From Tardiphaga sp. 709 (GTDB taxonomy: Bacteria; Pseudomonadota; Alphaproteobacteria; Rhizobiales; Xanthobacteraceae): a stretch of DNA of 64,000 bases. Made by a program: the position numbers and the translations under genes. Position 1 is the stretch's first letter; every line of letters begins with the position of its first letter. Location: NCBI RefSeq assembly GCF_032401055.1, contig NZ_CP135529.1, positions 4,958,501-5,022,500 of the forward strand, written 5' to 3'. Shown here one piece after another: positions 53,072 through 62,099 of the stretch. Below the pieces are notes generated by a model that was given only the letters and a program-made list of their open reading frames with translations, did no database searches and had not been told where the DNA came from.

Positions 53072-56000
53072 TCACCACGCGTACCGCACCACGCCCTTGC
53101 CGGCGTAGCTGCGCGTGACATCCGAGAACTCGCCTTCAAAGGTGCCGGCGACGGTCCAGCCGTTCGTCCACTTCATCTCCGCGGATGCGGTCGTCAACGC
53201 AGCATCGCTCGCCTGCGCCGCGCCGTTGACGAAGAAGCTCGCACCGGGCAGCGTCTGGAACGTCGCCGAAGCGTAACGGTCGCTATTGAAATCGTGCGCC
53301 CATGCGACGCGACCGCGCAGCGTCAAGATCGCGTCCGTTACGGCAAACGACTTGTCAATGCGGAAGCCGAGTTCGCTGCGGGTGCTGGTCACGGTCTTGC
53401 CCGCATAGGCCAGTGCGAAGGTGTTGGCGCCGCCGCCGGCAGTCTCTGCATAGGATGGCAAATCGAGTGCCGTGACCTGCGCCGCGGCATAAGGCGTAAA
53501 ACCGACGCCGCCCAGCGAGGACATCAGGTAACGATTGCCACCTTCGACGCGACCCGAATAACTGTTGGCATTGAACTGAGCGCGCAGCCGATCACCGCCG
53601 ACGACACGATCGGTGGTGATATCCTGCCAGCCATAGGCCGCGGCTGCTGTGATGTAAGCTGATCCGACCGTATGGCGCACGAACGCACCCGCCTGGAACA
53701 GGTCGCTGCGGCCCGAGCCGCCGTTGGCTACCGAGAAGTTGGTGCCGCCGCCAGCCAGCGAGAAGCCCGCCAGCGTATTTGGTGAGAACCAGTAGTCGGC
53801 GCCGACCGCAACGCCGCCGATGCTCGACCGGGTGTCGCTCGAGCCGACCACCGTGTTGCCATCGGTGTTGCGCGAGCCGCCGAAGCCCGCCGCCCACACG
53901 TTCCAGCGCGCCTGGAACGCGGGCGCCATCGGCGGAGCCTTGCGATAGATCGCGGCCAGCGCATCGCTCGGAGCGCGCTTCGCGGCGTAGGCCAATGTTT
54001 CGTCCGCATACCCCGCCGCGCCGGCCTGCGCCGTGCCGCGGCCTGCGGTGAACGGATCGGTCATCACGCCCATGAACTGGGTCATGGCGTCGAAAGTGGT
54101 CTGCTGGGCGCCGGTGGCTGTCTCGCCGGATGCCTGCGACAGTCTAGTTAGCAGCTCGTTGCCGGACAGAAGGTACAGCGCGTTGAAGCCGCTCGGCAGC
54201 ACCGCGCCGCCGGTGATCGCATTGTCGATCGCGCCGGCGACGGTGCGCTGATTGGTGCCGGCACTGCCGGGCAGGATCGGGCCGAGCAGGCCGGGATCGA
54301 GCGTCAGCAGCACGTCGTTGCCGACATAGCTCAACCGCGCATTGCGGGCAAAGAAGTTGTCGATGCTGACGCTGTCGAAAGTGCCGGTCCGCGTGCCGGC
54401 ATTCAGGATCGTGTAGGTCGTGGTGACGCCGAGCGGGCGCAGCGGATCGACGATCACCTTGCCGCTGATCGTGGCAAGGCCCGTGACGTTGGTCCTGTCC
54501 GACGTGGTGCCGGAGACCTGCACCAGATAGGTCGATGCCGCCGTCATCGTCAAGCTGCCGCTGACGGTGAGCGTGCCGATCGAATTGCCGGGCGCCAGCG
54601 TGCCGCCATTGATCGCCGTGGTGCCGACGACGCCGGTGCCGCCCAGCGTACCGCCGGCATTCACCGTCAGGCTGGCTGCCGAGGTGATGTCGCCATTGAC
54701 GCTGAGCGTGCCACCACTGACGTTCACCGGTCCCGCGAACGTGCTGGTGCCGGTCAGCGTCCAGTTCGACGCGTCGACCTTGTTGAAGGTGCCAAAGCCG
54801 GAATATTGCGCGGTGTCGCCGACTAGCGAGACATCGAATGTGCCGGCGCCGGTGCCGCCGAGCTGCAAGATGTCGGCGACACCCGGCACGTAACCCAGAG
54901 CGATCTGAAACGGGCTGGCGCCGCCAATCACCTGGCCCACGATGACCGACGTCGGCCCCAGCGTCAGCGTCATGGGATCGCTGATCGGTGTAAAGTGTGC
55001 GAAGTGTATCGCAGCCGTTTGACCGCTGATGATGCCAGCATTGAACAGCGTGAAGCCGGCTTTGCTCTGCACGCTGACGCCAGTTCCGCCCGTTCCTGTG
55101 ACGCTCGCGCCGTTGCCGATCGTCAGCGAGCCGCTGCCTGTGTCGATGCCGATGCCTCCTTCGCCGCTGATAATGGCTCCGGCGCCGATCGTGGCCGTGG
55201 TGATGCCACCCGGCGCCTGGAGGACGAGTCCTCCTCCTATTGCGGCGCTGACAACGGTTCCGGCGCCGATTGTGGCCGTGGTGTTGCCGGTGATCGTATG
55301 GGCAAAAATAGCGTCAACGATTGCGCTGATGGAAGCTCCATCGCCGACCACGAGATTTACATTGCCGAATGGCGAACCGACATCGATGGCGTTCTGGAAG
55401 CTGCCGCTGAGCGTCAAGCCGTTGGCAACAGTCACGGTGGCAGTCCCAGTTCCGCTGGAAGCCCGCACAGCCGCGTTGTTGGTCGATGTGACGTTCCCCG
55501 GGACGTTCACCGTGGCTGTTCCCAAATCGGCGATCGCATAGAGGCCCGCCCCGCCGGCGGTGTTGTTGACGGCGCCGTTCCAGGCAATCAGCGCATTGCC
55601 GGGGCCGTTGCCGGCCACCCACGCCTTGATGGTGCCGGCACCGTCGGCACTCGTCACGCTGCCGGACCCCGTCACCGTGGCGTTTCCGTCGAAGGTCGAC
55701 GCAAACAGGGCGGCGTCTGCCGATGTAATGGGACCGTTGTAGGTGATGATCGCGTTGCCCACGCCGACGGTCGTGGCGCTGATGCCGGCGGTTGTGGATG
55801 TGACGTTGCCGGATCCAGTGATGAAGACGTCGCCGCCGCTGGACTGTCCGAAGATGGTACCGTTCACGGTGGCGTTGGAATTGATCTGGATCTTGCCGTT
55901 GCCTGTCGTCAGCGCCGCGAGGCCTCCGGTGCCAATCGCCGCAGTATTGAGAATGTCGATCGTGCCAGTGGTGCCTTGCGCATTGACCGCGTTCGTCGCG

Positions 56001-56470
56001 GCATTGCCGACATAGCTGATGTCCCCGAAATCGTTGCTGAGGGTCACGATCTGGGGGATGCCGAAGTTCGTGTCGCTGTGGGTGAAGGTCAGGCTGCCGG
56101 GAGCGGTCACTGTCACGCTGGCGGGGCCGGTGTCGATCTGCGCGCCCGGATTGACGGTGACGACCGTTGTGCCGGCAAAACTCGTGATCAGCATGCCGCC
56201 GGTCGCCGGGTTGGCCGCATCGCAGGTCACGCTGCCGGTGTTCTCGCCGACACAGGCCGCGAGCGCCTCCGATGGCACGACCGTCCCGGCCAGCGACGCC
56301 AGCAGCGCGGTTGAACCAAGCCAGGTGACGGGGCGAATAGTTTTTGATGCGGCGGAGGCGGCCCGGGGGCTCGACCTTTCGCCGTAAGCCTCAGGGCAAT
56401 TGGCTACGTGCTTCCCGGTAAGCAATAGCGCCGTCTGCAGCAACGTCTTCGAACCGAGCCTGCACTTCAT
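53072..56470 (-). CDS. Autotransporter with C-terminal beta-barrel
   Basis: 1132-residue type V secreted protein. GGAGTTAAGTT precedes the ATG at 56470. A long signal region (about 72 residues, hydrophobic core WLGSTALLASLAGTVV, ending EALA) is typical of autotransporters. Residues 75-550 are a Gly/Ala/Thr/Asn-rich beta-helix passenger with repeated units of the type GNATVTGSG and ATIGAG. A PATR-like stretch (VNVSGGTLSVNGDITSAASL, INGGTLAPGNSIGTLTVSG) precedes the translocator at about 860-1132, which ends in strand GVVRYAW with the terminal aromatic. It lacks catalytic motifs, so an adhesin or surface-layer role is most likely. Confidence 0.93.
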   Translation of the reverse strand: MKCRLGSKTLLQTALLLTGKHVANCPEAYGERSSPRAASAASKTIRPVTWLGSTALLASLAGTVVPSEALAACVGENTGSVTCDAANPATGGMLITSFAGTTVVTVNPGAQIDTGPASVTVTAPGSLTFTHSDTNFGIPQIVTLSNDFGDISYVGNAATNAVNAQGTTGTIDILNTAAIGTGGLAALTTGNGKIQINSNATVNGTIFGQSSGGDVFITGSGNVTSTTAGISATTVGVGNAIITYNGPITSADAALFASTFDGNATVTGSGSVTSADGAGTIKAWVAGNGPGNALIAWNGAVNNTAGGAGLYAIADLGTATVNVPGNVTSTNNAAVRASSGTGTATVTVANGLTLSGSFQNAIDVGSPFGNVNLVVGDGASISAIVDAIFAHTITGNTTATIGAGTVVSAAIGGGLVLQAPGGITTATIGAGAIISGEGGIGIDTGSGSLTIGNGASVTGTGGTGVSVQSKAGFTLFNAGIISGQTAAIHFAHFTPISDPMTLTLGPTSVIVGQVIGGASPFQIALGYVPGVADILQLGGTGAGTFDVSLVGDTAQYSGFGTFNKVDASNWTLTGTSTFAGPVNVSGGTLSVNGDITSAASLTVNAGGTLGGTGVVGTTAINGGTLAPGNSIGTLTVSGSLTMTAASTYLVQVSGTTSDRTNVTGLATISGKVIVDPLRPLGVTTTYTILNAGTRTGTFDSVSIDNFFARNARLSYVGNDVLLTLDPGLLGPILPGSAGTNQRTVAGAIDNAITGGAVLPSGFNALYLLSGNELLTRLSQASGETATGAQQTTFDAMTQFMGVMTDPFTAGRGTAQAGAAGYADETLAYAAKRAPSDALAAIYRKAPPMAPAFQARWNVWAAGFGGSRNTDGNTVVGSSDTRSSIGGVAVGADYWFSPNTLAGFSLAGGGTNFSVANGGSGRSDLFQAGAFVRHTVGSAYITAAAAYGWQDITTDRVVGGDRLRAQFNANSYSGRVEGGNRYLMSSLGGVGFTPYAAAQVTALDLPSYAETAGGGANTFALAYAGKTVTSTRSELGFRIDKSFAVTDAILTLRGRVAWAHDFNSDRYASATFQTLPGASFFVNGAAQASDAALTTASAEMKWTNGWTVAGTFEGEFSDVTRSYAGKGVVRYAW

Positions 56471-56967
56471 AACTTAACTCCAAAACGCCAAGCGCATTTG
56501 CTTTCGACAAGAAGTCCCGTCAGTCGCCTCGAAAGAGCGGCGGCAAGACGGCTAACGCAGCGTCACGAATAGCGAGAGAACGCAGCACCAGAGAGCCGAC
56601 TCGCAGAAGCTGGCGAACGCGCATAGGGGCAATCGAGTACGTCAATGACGTCAGCGGACCGTCATCTCAGCGTTAGTATTTCTCGTGTGGGAGTGATTTC
56701 GTGCAAGTTGCTCAACCGGCTGGTCAGGAGAGGTTGACTGCAGCCAGAACAGCGTCCGTCCGGTCGTCGCCTGGCATTTCACGCCGGCTCGCGCCGTGTG
56801 CGCATCGTTATATCCCCCATATCGGCACGGTGAGAGAATCTGTTCTTCCCAGCACCCGTACTGAATATCGCGCTACCTGATGCGTCTGAGAACTACCTAG
56901 AAAGGTGGTTCGCTGTGCTTTATGTATGACCGCGCAGGCCCGGCTTCCTGCACAGATTGGGAATGAC
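56471..56967. other. Divergent intergenic region (autotransporter / LuxR gene)
   Basis: 497 bp without a convincing gene. It contains a lux-box-like inverted repeat at 56891-56910, described separately; no other structured element was recognised. Confidence 0.45.
56891..56910. promoter_or_regulatory. lux-box-like 20-bp inverted repeat upstream of the LuxR gene
   Basis: AACTACCTAGAAAGGTGGTT: 8-bp arms with one mismatch around AGAA, the length and ACCT...AGGT core of LuxR-type operators. It lies 58 bases upstream of the chosen LuxR start. Autoregulation is inferred from position only. Confidence 0.4.
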
Positions 56968-57765
56968 ATGCATCTCTCGACGGATCCCACCGATCCGCAA
57001 AATCAAGAAGTCTATGCACTCTGGGATCAGCTGGCCGAGTTCTCAGTCGCCGACGGCGACGCCGCGCTGACACACCTGCTGTCCGCACTGCGTACCATGT
57101 TGTCGGCACGCAATGTGCTATGGGGCGTGGTCGTGCGATTGCCTTCGCCGAAGCGGGCCGATCCCTTGCTCGGCTGGCGTCCGCGCCTCGTCAGGGTGCT
57201 GGACCCGATGCCGGCGGTGGCGGCATCAGTGCAGAAGCAGTACGATACACTCTGGTCCGACGACGTCGACCTGTCTCAGATCCTTTCCATGTCGGGCGAT
57301 GAGCAGTTCCGCGTCCGCCTGCTGTTTGAAACGCTTCCGCCGGAATGGTTCGAGGGCAAGCACTATCGGCGGCACTATCTGGACGTCGGCTTCGCCGATA
57401 GCATTTCCGTGCGCGTTGCGCTCAATGACGACGTGAGGATTCGCCTGTTCGTGTTTCGCGATGCGCAGGCACCCCGCTTTACGGTGCAGGACGGCCAGCG
57501 TCTGGGCTTCGTCATGCGCGCCTTGAGATGGTTCCACCGAGAACAATTGCTCAGCCACGGTCTGCTCATCGCCAACGCGCCCCTCACACCCGCTGAACGC
57601 CGGGTGTTGCTCGCACTGCTCGACGGGGACACGGAAAGCCGGATCGCGCAGAAGCTCGACCAAAGTCCGAACACCACGCATTTCCACGTCAAATCGATCT
57701 ACGCCAAGTTCGGCGTGCGCAATCGTCCGTCGCTCTCTGCGCTCTGGCTCGGTAAGCTGCGATAA
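56968..57765 (+). CDS. LuxR-type helix-turn-helix regulator
   Basis: 265 residues from the ATG at 56968 (GGGAA just upstream); ATGs or GTG further up would place the start too close to the inverted repeat. The C-terminal 60 residues are the LuxR helix-turn-helix: LTPAERRVLLALLDGDTESR, IAQKLDQSPNTTHFHVKSIY, AKFGVRNRPSLSALWLG. The N-terminal 200 residues do not show the autoinducer-binding signature (no clear WxxxY...D pattern), so the ligand is unknown. No luxI is in the window. Confidence 0.85.
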   Translation: MHLSTDPTDPQNQEVYALWDQLAEFSVADGDAALTHLLSALRTMLSARNVLWGVVVRLPSPKRADPLLGWRPRLVRVLDPMPAVAASVQKQYDTLWSDDVDLSQILSMSGDEQFRVRLLFETLPPEWFEGKHYRRHYLDVGFADSISVRVALNDDVRIRLFVFRDAQAPRFTVQDGQRLGFVMRALRWFHREQLLSHGLLIANAPLTPAERRVLLALLDGDTESRIAQKLDQSPNTTHFHVKSIYAKFGVRNRPSLSALWLGKLR

Positions 57766-57834
57766 CGAAGGAAGTTGGGAGTCCTACCATGGACAAGCTA
57801 AACACGGTCCGAACCCCGTTGTAGAGCTTGCGGG

Positions 57835-58800
57835 TCAATCGGTGACTTCTGCTTCCAAGACGACGTCCTCTTGCCTCCGGTCGCCGTCAGAGCGCAACGT
57901 TGCTCGGTAACGACCAGGCGATAGGCCGTGATGTCGATGGAAGAGCTTCGAAAACGCGGCAGTGGTCTCATAGCCGACAGAGGTCGCGATCCGTGCGATC
58001 GCCTCGTCGCTTGTTTCAAGCAAGAATGCGGCCTCCGACATCCGGCGCGCTATCAGATAACTGTACATGGACTGGCCGACGAGCTTGGTGAAGCGCGCCG
58101 AAAACGCCGAGCGACCTAGCCCCACGCGTTGCCCGAGGTCATCGAGGGTCCAGGGCCGATCCGGTCGCTCGTGGATCAACCGAAGTGCCGGTCCGATGTG
58201 CGGGTCCGCCATCGCGCCCAGCCACCCGCCTTCTCCGGGACCAAGCGACTTGATCCAGTTTCGCAAAACCTCGACGAAGAGCACTTCTGTTAGTCGTGAC
58301 AACGCGACGCCCTGGCCGGGACGCTCACACGCCGACTCGCTCACCATGCGTCGCAGAATCGCCTCGAGCCACGCGCCGTCCTCCGTGGGCTTCAGGAGAA
58401 GCACCGGCGGGAGCAAGTCCAGCACGCTGCCGCGTGAGGGCCGCGCCACGGTGAACTTGCCGCAGATCATCGTCGCATGCGGCTGCGCGTTGCCGCCGTG
58501 ACGAACGACGCCACGATCCGCGGCCGATCGATCGAAGTCGAGAACCGAAAATGGCGTCGTTCGGCGATCCGAATAAATCACATGGGGCTCGCCCCGCGCG
58601 ATGACAACACAGTCGCCCGCGTTCATGCGGAGTTCTGATCCCTGTTCGAGCGCGAGGGTCGCTGAGCCACGACTGATATAATGAAACATGGCGTACGGGC
58701 GTTGTGGCAACGCCAGATTCCAGGGATGGCCGAGCTCGAAGTGGAACAGCAAAGTCCCCCCGAGGCGCACGCGGTCGAGTACTTCGGCGAGGATGTCCAT
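57835..58800 (-). CDS. AraC family transcriptional regulator with cupin sensor
   Basis: 321 residues from the ATG at 58800; a TTG at 58836 would add 12. The N-terminal half is a cupin-like ligand domain (FHYISRGSATLALEQGSELR, MNAGDCVVIARGEPHVIY). The DNA-binding half has WTLDDLGQRVGLGRSAFSAR, FTKLVGQSMYSYLIARRMSE and IARIATSVGYETTAAFSKLF, with the terminal LSPGRYR. It is divergent from the exported alpha/beta hydrolase gene (213-bp gap) and is its likely regulator. Confidence 0.9.
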   Translation of the reverse strand: MDILAEVLDRVRLGGTLLFHFELGHPWNLALPQRPYAMFHYISRGSATLALEQGSELRMNAGDCVVIARGEPHVIYSDRRTTPFSVLDFDRSAADRGVVRHGGNAQPHATMICGKFTVARPSRGSVLDLLPPVLLLKPTEDGAWLEAILRRMVSESACERPGQGVALSRLTEVLFVEVLRNWIKSLGPGEGGWLGAMADPHIGPALRLIHERPDRPWTLDDLGQRVGLGRSAFSARFTKLVGQSMYSYLIARRMSEAAFLLETSDEAIARIATSVGYETTAAFSKLFHRHHGLSPGRYRATLRSDGDRRQEDVVLEAEVTD

Positions 58801-59013
58801 GGCAGCGATGCTAATCTCGCGGACGATCCGACGCAATACTTGGACGATTGGGCTCTACCGTCCGAAAACATCTTCATATTAGGTCCTGCCGAAGCGCGCG
58901 GACGCATCGTGCAGTCATCCATCTCCCGAAAAGGCAGATGGATGATCCGCGACTTTTCTGGATCGCCTGCCATCCCCGACCTCGCGTCGTTCGTCATCCA
59001 ACAGGAGCCATTC

Positions 59014-59784
59014 ATGCGAAATCTTCTGCTTTCAACCGCCGCCGTCCTTCTGGCCGGAGCGGCATTTGCCGCCTCTGCCCAGTCGGCCGAACTGCCCAAG
59101 GGGGCCGCTCACAACATCGTGCTCGTCCATGGCGCTTTCGTCGACCAGACGAGTTGGCAGCCCGTTGCCGACATCCTCACCAAGAAGGGCTACAACGTCA
59201 CGCTCGTCGAAAATCCGCTCACCTCCCTTGCCGCTGACGTCGATGCCACCAAACAGGCCCTGGCGAAGCAGAACGGCAAGACCGTTCTCGTCGGCCATTC
59301 CTGGGGCGGCGTGGTCATCACGGAAGCCGGCAACGACCCCAAGATCTCGGCGCTCGTCTACGTCTCCGCTTTCGCGCCCGACGTGGGACAATCTCTGGCG
59401 GACCTCGCCAAGAGCGGTCCCGCGACCGAAGGTGGTGCGGCGATTCATCCGGACGACAAGGGCAACCTCTACATCGATCCCAAGGTATTTCCGTCGGCCG
59501 TTGCGGCCGACCTTCCTCCGGAGATCGCCGCGCACCTGGCTAACTCGCAGCTTCCGTTGAATCACGTTGCATTCGAGGCGCCCGTCGACATTGCAGCCTG
59601 GGGCGACAAGCCGACATTCTATGTCATCAGCACGAAGGACAAGGTGATCGCACCCGAGGCTCAGAATTTTTTCGCCGGCAAGATGAAGGCTCAGACGACG
59701 GAAGTCGCCGGCAGCCATGCTTCGCTTGTTGTTCATGCGAAGGAAGTCGCGGCGGTGATTGAAAAGGCCGCGCTGGTGAAGTGA
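59014..59784 (+). CDS. Exported alpha/beta hydrolase (paralogue of the gene at 22864)
   Basis: 256 residues from the ATG at 59014 with AGGAG upstream. Signal peptide MRNLLLSTAAVLLAGAAFAA ... QSA, then NIVLVHGAFVDQTSWQPVAD, VLVGHSWGGVVITEAGNDPK with the nucleophile Ser, and late catalytic His in VAGSHASLVVHAKEV. Same layout as the hydrolase at 22864-23649; both are small esterase-like enzymes of unknown substrate. A terminator-like stem follows at 59791. Confidence 0.9.
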   Translation: MRNLLLSTAAVLLAGAAFAASAQSAELPKGAAHNIVLVHGAFVDQTSWQPVADILTKKGYNVTLVENPLTSLAADVDATKQALAKQNGKTVLVGHSWGGVVITEAGNDPKISALVYVSAFAPDVGQSLADLAKSGPATEGGAAIHPDDKGNLYIDPKVFPSAVAADLPPEIAAHLANSQLPLNHVAFEAPVDIAAWGDKPTFYVISTKDKVIAPEAQNFFAGKMKAQTTEVAGSHASLVVHAKEVAAVIEKAALVK

Positions 59785-59790
59785 CAAGAC

Positions 59791-59818
59791 CGCTCCCGGC
59801 GCATGCGTGCCGGGAGCG
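59791..59818 (+). terminator. Stem-loop after the exported hydrolase gene
   Basis: Perfect 10-bp stem CGCTCCCGGC / GCCGGGAGCG around GCATGCGT, 7 bases past the stop codon. No T-run follows, so readthrough into the next hydrolase gene is possible. Confidence 0.6.
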
Positions 59819-59868
59819 CTGCACTGGTCTCCACTTGATTACTTCATGCCAAGCATCCGGAGGATGAC

Positions 59869-60726
59869 ATGACTGCACTCGACATCACGAGCGGGGACGC
59901 CACGCTGGAAACGGCACCCACCCGCTACGTGGAAGGCCGCGGAATCCGCTTCGCCTATCGCCGCCTCGGCCCCCCGACCGGAACGCCGCTGGTGCTTCTG
60001 CAGCATTTCTCGGGCAACATCGATGCGTGGGATTCCGCCGTCGTCAACGTCCTGGCCGCCGATCGCCCTGTGATCGCCTTCGACAACGCCGGAGTCGGTC
60101 GCTCGACCGGTCAGACGCCCGACAATGTCGCGGCGATGGCACGCGACGCGGTCGCCTTCATCAACGCGCTTGGCATCTCCGAAGTCGACCTGCTGGGCTT
60201 TTCTCTCGGCGGATGCGTCGCCCAGCAGATCGCTGCCGAGCACGGACGTCTGGTCCGCAAGCTCATCCTCGTCGGCACCGCGCCCAAAGGCGGGGAGGAG
60301 CATCTGTTAGCGGTTCTCCAGGAGGCGTTTTCCCAAACCGATGCACCGGATCCTCGCCTGCCGCTGTTCTTCACGACGTCGTCCGCCAGCCAATCGGCCG
60401 GCCTGGCGTTCCTGAAGCGGACGCAGGTGCGTAAGGACGATAGGGACACCGACAACGGCAGCGCGGTCACCGATCCGCAGGCCAAGGCGTTGATCACTTG
60501 GTGCGCCACACCTGATCCCGAGCACGCCATGCTGCGCGCCATCCGCCAGCCCACTCTTGTGGTCAGCGGTAGCCACGACACCATGCTTCCAGCAAACAAT
60601 GCCTACGCAATGTTCAAAGAACTCAGCAACGCGCAGCTGGTCCTCTATCCCGATTCAGGCCACGGCGCCCTGTTTCAGCACCACGAGATCTTCGTCAGTC
60701 ACGTCCGGACTTTCCTGAACGCGTAA
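59869..60726 (+). CDS. Cytoplasmic alpha/beta hydrolase
   Basis: 285 residues, no signal peptide. GRGIRFAYRRLGPPTGTPLV opens the fold; LLQHFSGNIDAW gives the oxyanion segment, DLLGFSLGGCVAQQIAAEHG holds the nucleophile Ser (G-F-S-L-G), LVVSGSHDTMLPANNAY the Asp and YPDSGHGALFQHHEIF the His. It resembles haloperoxidase/esterase-type hydrolases acting on small esters or lactones. GGAGGATGAC precedes the ATG. Confidence 0.9.
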   Translation: MTALDITSGDATLETAPTRYVEGRGIRFAYRRLGPPTGTPLVLLQHFSGNIDAWDSAVVNVLAADRPVIAFDNAGVGRSTGQTPDNVAAMARDAVAFINALGISEVDLLGFSLGGCVAQQIAAEHGRLVRKLILVGTAPKGGEEHLLAVLQEAFSQTDAPDPRLPLFFTTSSASQSAGLAFLKRTQVRKDDRDTDNGSAVTDPQAKALITWCATPDPEHAMLRAIRQPTLVVSGSHDTMLPANNAYAMFKELSNAQLVLYPDSGHGALFQHHEIFVSHVRTFLNA

Positions 60727-60805
60727 CCGGCAGCCGCATGATCCCCGGCGAGAGGTCGACGCGATCATACGCACTCTATCCATGAGAGTTATTTCGGAGG
60801 ATAAA

Positions 60806-61300
60806 ATGAAAATAGAGAAAGTCGAAGTCGAACGTTTAAGCCTTACGAGCGCAAAGCCATTCGATGCCGTTGTGGCCGCATTCAAGTCGGCGATCGGGCA
60901 GCCTGATATAGTCGAATTCTTCAAGGCGTCGAGGGCGGCAGATTCCTTCCCGGAATTGGAGCGCGTTGTGCAGGGCGCGCTCGGCCGTACGGGTTTTATG
61001 CTCTTTGCGGAATTCGACTTGGGCGCCGTTCTGCGTCTCGAATCTAGTTCAAAGACGCCTAGCAGTATGCGTTTTGTGGTGGGCAATCCACTCATCATGA
61101 AAGAAATGGTCAAACACGTACCCGATGCTGGATCTTACGCTCCAGTGACAATCCTCATTGATGAACGTTCCGATGGCGTGCATCTCTCCTATGACAGGAT
61201 GGAGAGCTATCTGCTGCCGTATGGCAGCACGGAAGCACTCGCCGTCGCCCGCAACCTCGATGCGAAAATCACGACCTTGCTGCGCGAATGTGCAAGCTAA
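60806..61300 (+). CDS. DUF302 family protein
   Basis: 164 residues from the ATG at 60806 (GGAGG five bases upstream). The DUF302 pattern is visible: KVEVERLSLTSAKPFDAVVA, GFMLFAEFDLGAVLRLES, RFVVGNPLIMKEMVKHVPDA, APVTILIDERSDGVHLSYD. DUF302 proteins are small alpha/beta proteins of unknown function, often beside redox or sulfur genes. Here the neighbours are a hydrolase and an exported NTF2-like protein. Confidence 0.85.
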   Translation: MKIEKVEVERLSLTSAKPFDAVVAAFKSAIGQPDIVEFFKASRAADSFPELERVVQGALGRTGFMLFAEFDLGAVLRLESSSKTPSSMRFVVGNPLIMKEMVKHVPDAGSYAPVTILIDERSDGVHLSYDRMESYLLPYGSTEALAVARNLDAKITTLLRECAS

Positions 61301-61425
61301 AACTTCCCGATGACGTTTCGGTCGGTGGAAGTGAGCGTCTCAAAGCGGCAATCGCGCAACGCGAGAACGCAGCTTCGTGACGCGAGCGAGACGAATGGCC
61401 ATTAAACCTGGAAGAGAATTCCGAC

Positions 61426-61953
61426 ATGTACAAGAAACGTTTTGCCCTCCTCATCACGATAGCTCTTTCGACAATGGCTATCACGGCTGCTCCCGCCGCC
61501 AGTGCTGAGCCGCTGGATGCCGCGACCCTTAACACTATCAAATCGCAGTTCGGCAGACTGATGGAATTGGCCAACCAACACGATTTCAAGGCTTTGCATG
61601 AGATGTTTTGGCAATCGCCCTCGACCCTGTTGGTGGCGAAGAGCGCGATCCCCTCCGAGGGGAACTGGGCCGGCTTTTGGGGCAACGAAGCAATTGATCA
61701 AAAGCTGCATGACATCGGTAGCTCCGGTCCGGTCGTGCTTGAGCCAGATTATGCGAAGCTCAAGATTGTCGGCCTAACGCGCGACGTAGCAGAGTCCTAC
61801 GTGCCGATGAACATCACGGTCTCATATGCGGGACAGGATGGAACAGCCAAGCCGTTTCTGATGATCATCAATTGGCTTCGCGTCGGAAAGGATTGGAAGG
61901 TCGCTTCTGAAATCATTCTGCCGGTGCCTCCGACACCCGCTGCGAAGGGCTAG
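61426..61953 (+). CDS. Exported NTF2/SnoaL-like protein
   Basis: 175 residues with a signal peptide (KKRFALLITIALSTMAITAA ... ASAEP). The mature domain (FGRLMELANQHDFKALHEMF, WQSPSTLLVAKSAI, VLEPDYAKLKIVGLTRDVAE, LMIINWLRVGKDWKVASEII) has the NTF2-like (SnoaL/DUF4440) pattern, here for a periplasmic protein. Catalytic activity cannot be judged. AGAGAATTCC before the ATG is only a modest ribosome site. Confidence 0.78.
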   Translation: MYKKRFALLITIALSTMAITAAPAASAEPLDAATLNTIKSQFGRLMELANQHDFKALHEMFWQSPSTLLVAKSAIPSEGNWAGFWGNEAIDQKLHDIGSSGPVVLEPDYAKLKIVGLTRDVAESYVPMNITVSYAGQDGTAKPFLMIINWLRVGKDWKVASEIILPVPPTPAAKG

Positions 61954-62099
61954 GGCCCCAGGCACCTGTTAAGCGACATCTCGCCGAGGAGCTCAGGTCG
62001 GGAGCCAGCCTTCGGATATTTGTGGCAAACATCCTGGAGATTGAGTGTCCGCTTTGCGCCGGGAGCGGCCATCGACCATCCACCACCGCGATACCGGGC

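Noticed and set aside
54995-56314. 439-codon plus-strand frame antisense to the autotransporter
   Set aside because: Repetitive Gly/Asp/Arg product that mirrors the repeats of the passenger domain; no ribosome site.
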